Positions 60,669-64,000 of a stretch of 64,000 nt of DNA are shown here, piece after piece. Under the pieces are notes generated by a model. It was not told the DNA's origin. It ran no database searches and saw nothing but the letters and a program-made list of their open reading frames with translations. The translations under genes and the position numbers were made by a program. Source of the stretch: an uncultured Pelagibacteraceae bacterium (GTDB taxonomy: Bacteria; Pseudomonadota; Alphaproteobacteria; Pelagibacterales; Pelagibacteraceae); assembly GCA_902582315.1 (NCBI GenBank), contig CACHRP010000001.1, positions 62,001 to 126,000 on the forward strand, written 5' to 3'. Every line of letters begins with the position of its first letter. Position 1 is the stretch's first letter.

Positions 60669-61229
60669 TTATTTATTATTGACTGTGCTTGAAAATAAAT
60701 CCAATTTTTTATCAATTAGAATTGATAGGGACTCAGTTATACTTTCTGTAATTGAAGAAATCTCCTCTTTTTCATCTTCATTGAAATCTTGTAAAACATG
60801 GTCAGATACTTCTATGTCATCTTTTGGGTGGCCTATGCCAATTCTTACTCTTGAATATTCCTTACCAATAAATTTATCTATAGACTCAATACCATTATGT
60901 CCTGCACTTGATCCCCCAAATTTTGTTTTAATTTTTCCAAAATCTATATCCAAATCGTCGTGAAACACTATTACGTTTTCAGCTTCAATTTTAAAATATT
61001 CAATTAATTCTCTAATACAAATGCCTGAATTGTTCATAAATGTAAGAGGCTTAATAGCGTAAACTTTTTTTCCATCTATTGTTCCAGTCGTAAGAAGACC
61101 TTTAAATTTTGGTTTTTGCTTCGATAGGCCATATTTTTGATTAATTGCATCAATAATTTTAAACCCGATATTATGTCTATTATTTTCACTATTTGGAGTA
61201 GGGTTGCCAAGACCAACAAAAAGTAACAT
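60669..61229 (-). CDS. pth: Peptidyl-tRNA hydrolase
   Basis: Recycles tRNA from peptidyl-tRNA released by stalled ribosomes. FVGLGNPTPNSENNRHNIGF near residues 4-23 includes catalytic His20, PLTFMNNSGICI near 62-73, VFHDDLDIDFGKIKTKFGGS with the catalytic Asp, and AGHNGIESIDKFIG follow. At 186 residues it is normal. It lies between rplY and ychF in the common order rplY-pth-ychF. Confidence 0.97.
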   Translation of the reverse strand: MLLFVGLGNPTPNSENNRHNIGFKIIDAINQKYGLSKQKPKFKGLLTTGTIDGKKVYAIKPLTFMNNSGICIRELIEYFKIEAENVIVFHDDLDIDFGKIKTKFGGSSAGHNGIESIDKFIGKEYSRVRIGIGHPKDDIEVSDHVLQDFNEDEKEEISSITESITESLSILIDKKLDLFSSTVNNK

Positions 61230-61259
61230 GATTATATTATAAAAATTTTATTCAGCTTA

Positions 61260-62006
61260 TTATTTTTTTTCTGGTTGAGATTTTTTATCATCCCCTTTTT
61301 TTGCATCATCCTTTTTATCAGATTTCGCTGAATCAGCAGATGGTGTTTTTCCGTCAGTCTCTGCACCCTCAGTTGTTTGAGCTGCCCCTTCTTCTCCAGT
61401 AGCTTCCGAGCCCTCTGCCGCCTCAGCTGGTTTCTCAGGTTCTTTGATTACAGTAGGTGCTGCTAGAGTAGCAACAACAAAGTCTCTTCCTTGTATAGTC
61501 GGATGAACATTTTCAGGAAGTTTTATTGCTGATATTTTAAAACTTTGACCTATATCCACGCCATCTAAATCTACAACAAGCTCGGTAGGAATATTTTCTG
61601 TTGGACATTTTAATTCGACTTTTCTTCTTACGATATTTAAAACTCCTCCTCTTTTTAATCCTGGTGATTTGTCACTATTAATAAATTTAACTGGTATTTG
61701 TAAAATTACTTTTCCACCTTTTACAATTCTTAGAAAATCTACATGTGTTGGTTCGTCTGATAGTATATCAAATTTTACTTCTCTGGGCAAAACACTTTGA
61801 TCTTTACCATCAACCTTCAAATTAATTATATTTGATAAAAAATTATCTTTTTCTAGTAAATTAGATAAAGTTTTTTTTGATACTGAAATATTTTGATTTT
61901 TGTCTTCACCCCCATAGATAACACCAGGAACATTACCTTCGGATCTTAAAATATTTAACTCACCTTTTGTTTTGGTGTTTCTAATATTAGCTTCTAAAGT
62001 ATTCAT
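61260..62006 (-). CDS. rplY: 50S ribosomal protein L25/general stress protein Ctc, with low-complexity tail
   Basis: 5S rRNA-binding ribosomal protein of the two-domain CTC type. RSEGNVPGVIYGGEDKNQNI near residues 21-40 and SVLPREVKFDILSDEPTHVD then FLRI are diagnostic, followed by the beta-rich second domain to about residue 183. The last 60 or so residues are a low-complexity Glu/Ala/Gly tail turning to Lys/Asp (for example AEGSEATGEEGAAQTTEG). Such tails occur in alphaproteobacterial L25, and here it makes a 248-residue protein. It is upstream of pth. Confidence 0.95.
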   Translation of the reverse strand: MNTLEANIRNTKTKGELNILRSEGNVPGVIYGGEDKNQNISVSKKTLSNLLEKDNFLSNIINLKVDGKDQSVLPREVKFDILSDEPTHVDFLRIVKGGKVILQIPVKFINSDKSPGLKRGGVLNIVRRKVELKCPTENIPTELVVDLDGVDIGQSFKISAIKLPENVHPTIQGRDFVVATLAAPTVIKEPEKPAEAAEGSEATGEEGAAQTTEGAETDGKTPSADSAKSDKKDDAKKGDDKKSQPEKK

Positions 62007-62053
62007 AAAAAAACTAAGTCTTTTAACCCAAGTTTACTTATAAAACAAGTTAT

Positions 62054-62986
62054 TTATTTGAATAGATCTGATACTGATGTTGAATTAGATATTCTTTTAA
62101 GAGCTTCCCCAAGAAGATTAGAAATACTTAAAATCTGAATATTTTTTGTATTATTTATTTTTTTTGTATTATCTATCGTATCAGTAATTACTAAGTTTTT
62201 TATTGGAGAATTTTTAATTCTTTTTACAGCATCTCCACTAAGCACTCCATGTGTTATATAGACATGAATTTCTTTTGCTCCTCGTGATTTTAGCATTTTT
62301 GCAGCATTTACTATTGTTCCTCCAGAATCAATAATATCATCAACTATAATACAAATTTTATTTTTTATATCTCCAATTATATTCATGACTTCAGATTTCC
62401 CTGGAGCCGGTCTTCTTTTATCTACAATTGCAAGATTAACATTTAGCAATTTACTCAACCCTCTAGTTCTTGCCACTCCCCCCACATCTGGTGAAACACA
62501 AACTAAATTATCCATTTTAAGATTTTTTTTAATATGTCTATAAAATATTGGTGTTGCATAAAGATTATCAACTGGAATATCAAAAAATCCTTGAATCTGT
62601 CCCGCATGCAAATCAACAGTCACAACTCTATCTGCTCCAGCTTTGGTTATTAAATTAGAAATTAATTTTGCTGAAATTGAAGTTCTAGGAACAACTTTTC
62701 TATCTTGTCTTGCGTAGCCAAAGTAAGGAATTACAGCAGTGATATTTTTTGCTGACGATCTTTTTAAAGCGTCTATACATAATAACATTTCTAGTAAATT
62801 ATCATTTGCAGGAGAAGATATTGATTGAATTATAAAAATATTATTCCCTCTTATATTTTCATTGATTTCAACATAAATTTCTCCATCTGAAAATTTTCTT
62901 ATATTTGAATTTACTAGTTTTGTTTTAAGATATTTTGAGATCTTTTGGCTTAAATGTTTGTTACTGTTTCCAGTTAATAATTTCAT
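62054..62986 (-). CDS. prs: Ribose-phosphate pyrophosphokinase
   Basis: Makes PRPP for nucleotide, histidine and tryptophan synthesis. FSDGEIYVEINENIRGNNIF near residues 37-56, the catalytic YFGYARQDRKVVPRTSISAK near 93-112, VSPDVGGVARTRGL and the PRPP loop CIIVDDIIDSGGTIVNAA near 212-229 are present. At 310 residues it is full length. It is between pgeF and rplY on the same strand with small gaps. Confidence 0.97.
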   Translation of the reverse strand: MKLLTGNSNKHLSQKISKYLKTKLVNSNIRKFSDGEIYVEINENIRGNNIFIIQSISSPANDNLLEMLLCIDALKRSSAKNITAVIPYFGYARQDRKVVPRTSISAKLISNLITKAGADRVVTVDLHAGQIQGFFDIPVDNLYATPIFYRHIKKNLKMDNLVCVSPDVGGVARTRGLSKLLNVNLAIVDKRRPAPGKSEVMNIIGDIKNKICIIVDDIIDSGGTIVNAAKMLKSRGAKEIHVYITHGVLSGDAVKRIKNSPIKNLVITDTIDNTKKINNTKNIQILSISNLLGEALKRISNSTSVSDLFK

Positions 62987-62995
62987 TGAGATTGA

Positions 62996-63754
62996 CTAAT
63001 TAATCATAATTAATGATATATTTCTACCATAATCATCTTGATTTTTATGTAAAGATCTTCTTGCACTAAAGAAATTGTTTTTTTGATTGTATGTATCTTG
63101 ATCAATTATATCTATTTTTTTAACACCAAATTCTTTCAATTGTGATACTACATATTTATTAAGGCTAAAATATGTTTTATTTTTTATATTTTTAAAAAAA
63201 AATTTGTTTTTTTTGCTTTGTTTTAAAAATTTCTTTTTAAAATCATTTTGTATTTCGTAATTTTTTTGAGATATACATGGCCCAACCGCAGCAATAAGAT
63301 TTTTTGACTCGCTGCCTCTTTTTTTGAATTCTTTAATTACTTTTTGTATTATACCTTTGTAAGCACCCTTCCATCCGGCATGGATTGCAGAAATAATTTT
63401 AAGCTTATTATCAAATATTAAAACAGGAGCACAATCTGCTGTTAAAATTCCAATTATTATTTTCTTTTGATCAGTAATTAATGCGTCTCCAATGAGTTTT
63501 TTTTTTGAAAATTTAAAATTTTTTATCAAAAAAAACTTATTACTATGAATTTGATTAAGGAGAATTAATTTTTTATATGACTTAGAAATTTTTTTACATG
63601 CAATAACTATATTTTTATTAATGTGCTTTTTGTTATCAAGTGATCCTCTTCCACAATTTAAACTTTTGTAGATCCCTTTAGATTTTCCTCCTAATCGATT
63701 GAAGAAGCAGTGCTTAATTTGGGTTTCTTTTGATAATTTTTTTGAGTAAAACAT
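62996..63754 (-). CDS. pgeF: Peptidoglycan editing factor PgeF / multicopper polyphenol oxidase-like (YfiH)
   Basis: Laccase-domain (DUF152) protein; E. coli PgeF corrects mis-incorporated residues in peptidoglycan precursors, and relatives have purine nucleoside phosphorylase activity. Zinc-site motifs are HSNKFFLI, GILTADCAPVLIFDNK near residues 98-113 and SAIHAGWKGAYKGIIQKVI near 117-135, plus AAVGPCISQKNYEI. At 252 residues it is normal. Its ATG overlaps the preceding stop (TAATG). The exact substrate is uncertain. Confidence 0.9.
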   Translation of the reverse strand: MFYSKKLSKETQIKHCFFNRLGGKSKGIYKSLNCGRGSLDNKKHINKNIVIACKKISKSYKKLILLNQIHSNKFFLIKNFKFSKKKLIGDALITDQKKIIIGILTADCAPVLIFDNKLKIISAIHAGWKGAYKGIIQKVIKEFKKRGSESKNLIAAVGPCISQKNYEIQNDFKKKFLKQSKKNKFFFKNIKNKTYFSLNKYVVSQLKEFGVKKIDIIDQDTYNQKNNFFSARRSLHKNQDDYGRNISLIMIN

Positions 63755-64000
63755 TATTCAAATCCTAAAAAATTATTATTTTTATAATTATGCGCAAATA
63801 TTACTTTAAACAGTTCACCCATAGAATTTTCATGTAAAAGTCTTTTGAGTGTTAAAAGCATGTCTTTTCTTTGTTGTTCACTCATTTTTTTCTCAATAAT
63901 TTTTGCTCTCTCTATTATTCCCATAGTTTCTAGAAAAAATTTCTGCGTGACTATATTTTTAACTTTAAGATTATTCTTTTCAAAAAATTCTTTTAAAAGA
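63754..64000 (-). CDS. SAM-dependent methyltransferase, MidA/NDUFAF7-like, C-terminal fragment
   Basis: Only the last 81 residues are in the window; the gene runs off the right edge. The visible end reads VTQKFFLETMGIIERAKIIE, then LLTLKRLLHENSMGELFKVI, matching the C-terminus of the DUF185/MidA family (T-Q-x2-F-L-x3-GI-x2-RA ... RL-x5-MG-x-LFKV). Mitochondrial NDUFAF7 methylates a complex I subunit; the bacterial role is less clear. Adjacency to pgeF is the usual alphaproteobacterial order (lgt-midA-pgeF). Confidence 0.8.
   Translation of the reverse strand, partial: LLKEFFEKNNLKVKNIVTQKFFLETMGIIERAKIIEKKMSEQQRKDMLLTLKRLLHENSMGELFKVIFAHNYKNNNFLGFE

Overview
The window reads as a chromosomal segment of a SAR11-type alphaproteobacterium (Pelagibacterales). 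By eye the base composition is strongly AT-rich, at roughly 30% GC. No intergenic gap exceeds about 190 bases, and most neighbouring genes abut or overlap. The gene content is typically alphaproteobacterial: CcrM methylase, ATP synthase b and b' pair, DUF2093, DUF3035, TIGR01459 HAD protein, petABC and aerobic HemF. It also carries a carotenoid-to-retinal cluster (crtI, crtB, crtY, blh), as found in light-using marine SAR11. The taxonomic call is an inference from content and composition.

Layout. 1-5072: a type I restriction-modification operon (hsdM, hsdS, hsdR; hsdR runs off the left edge), the only clearly accessory region, with an unusual upstream region (four 11-bp tandem repeats and an inverted repeat). 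5202-7227: groES-groEL with a strong terminator. 7349-13789 (+): HAD hydrolase, ribF, ileS, lspA, a DUF3035 lipoprotein and pgi. 13786-15608 (-): rsmD and purD, then a small DUF2093 gene (+). 15822-21472 (-): a lipid A/Kdo module (lpxL-type acyltransferase, lpxK, waaA, msbA) with ubiA. 21525-25518: DUF2721 protein, quinone reductase, pirin, DoxX, haloacid dehalogenase, rsmE. 25510-32085: SCO1, a stand-alone subunit III paralogue, and the aa3-type cytochrome c oxidase operon with heme O synthase. 32143-36324: thrC, peroxiredoxin, rnhA, thrB, ispH. 36314-40737 (-): a 57-residue membrane protein, blh, crtY, crtB, crtI. 40789-43130 (-): the F0 part of ATP synthase with atpI. 43133-46785 (-): smc, a DsbA-like protein and a DUF721/DciA-like protein. 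46774-51310: mutY, FAD monooxygenase, ccrM, rnhB, uracil-DNA glycosylase. 51317-55225 (+): TPR protein, ispE, tRNA-Gln, CCA-adding enzyme. 55222-56993 (-): greA, hemF, trmL. 57066-59618 (+): petABC (cytochrome bc1). 59595-64000 (-): ychF, pth, rplY, prs, pgeF and the C-terminus of a MidA-type methyltransferase.

How it fits together. Much of the window is bioenergetics: bc1 complex, cytochrome c oxidase with its copper and heme assembly factors, ATP synthase F0, ubiquinone and heme synthesis. A probable isoprenoid-carotenoid-retinal operon would supply a rhodopsin encoded elsewhere. The rest is housekeeping: envelope lipid A, translation, DNA repair, chromosome maintenance.

I did not find a clear new multi-gene system. 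The most interesting signals are an SMC with no recognisable hinge, a cluster of three GANTC sites in front of the GANTC methylase gene ccrM, the repeat-bearing control region of the hsd operon, convergent genes that share one palindromic four-base stop signal, a CCA-adding enzyme gene starting three bases after a tRNA, and several uncharacterised small membrane proteins inside respiratory and retinal operons.
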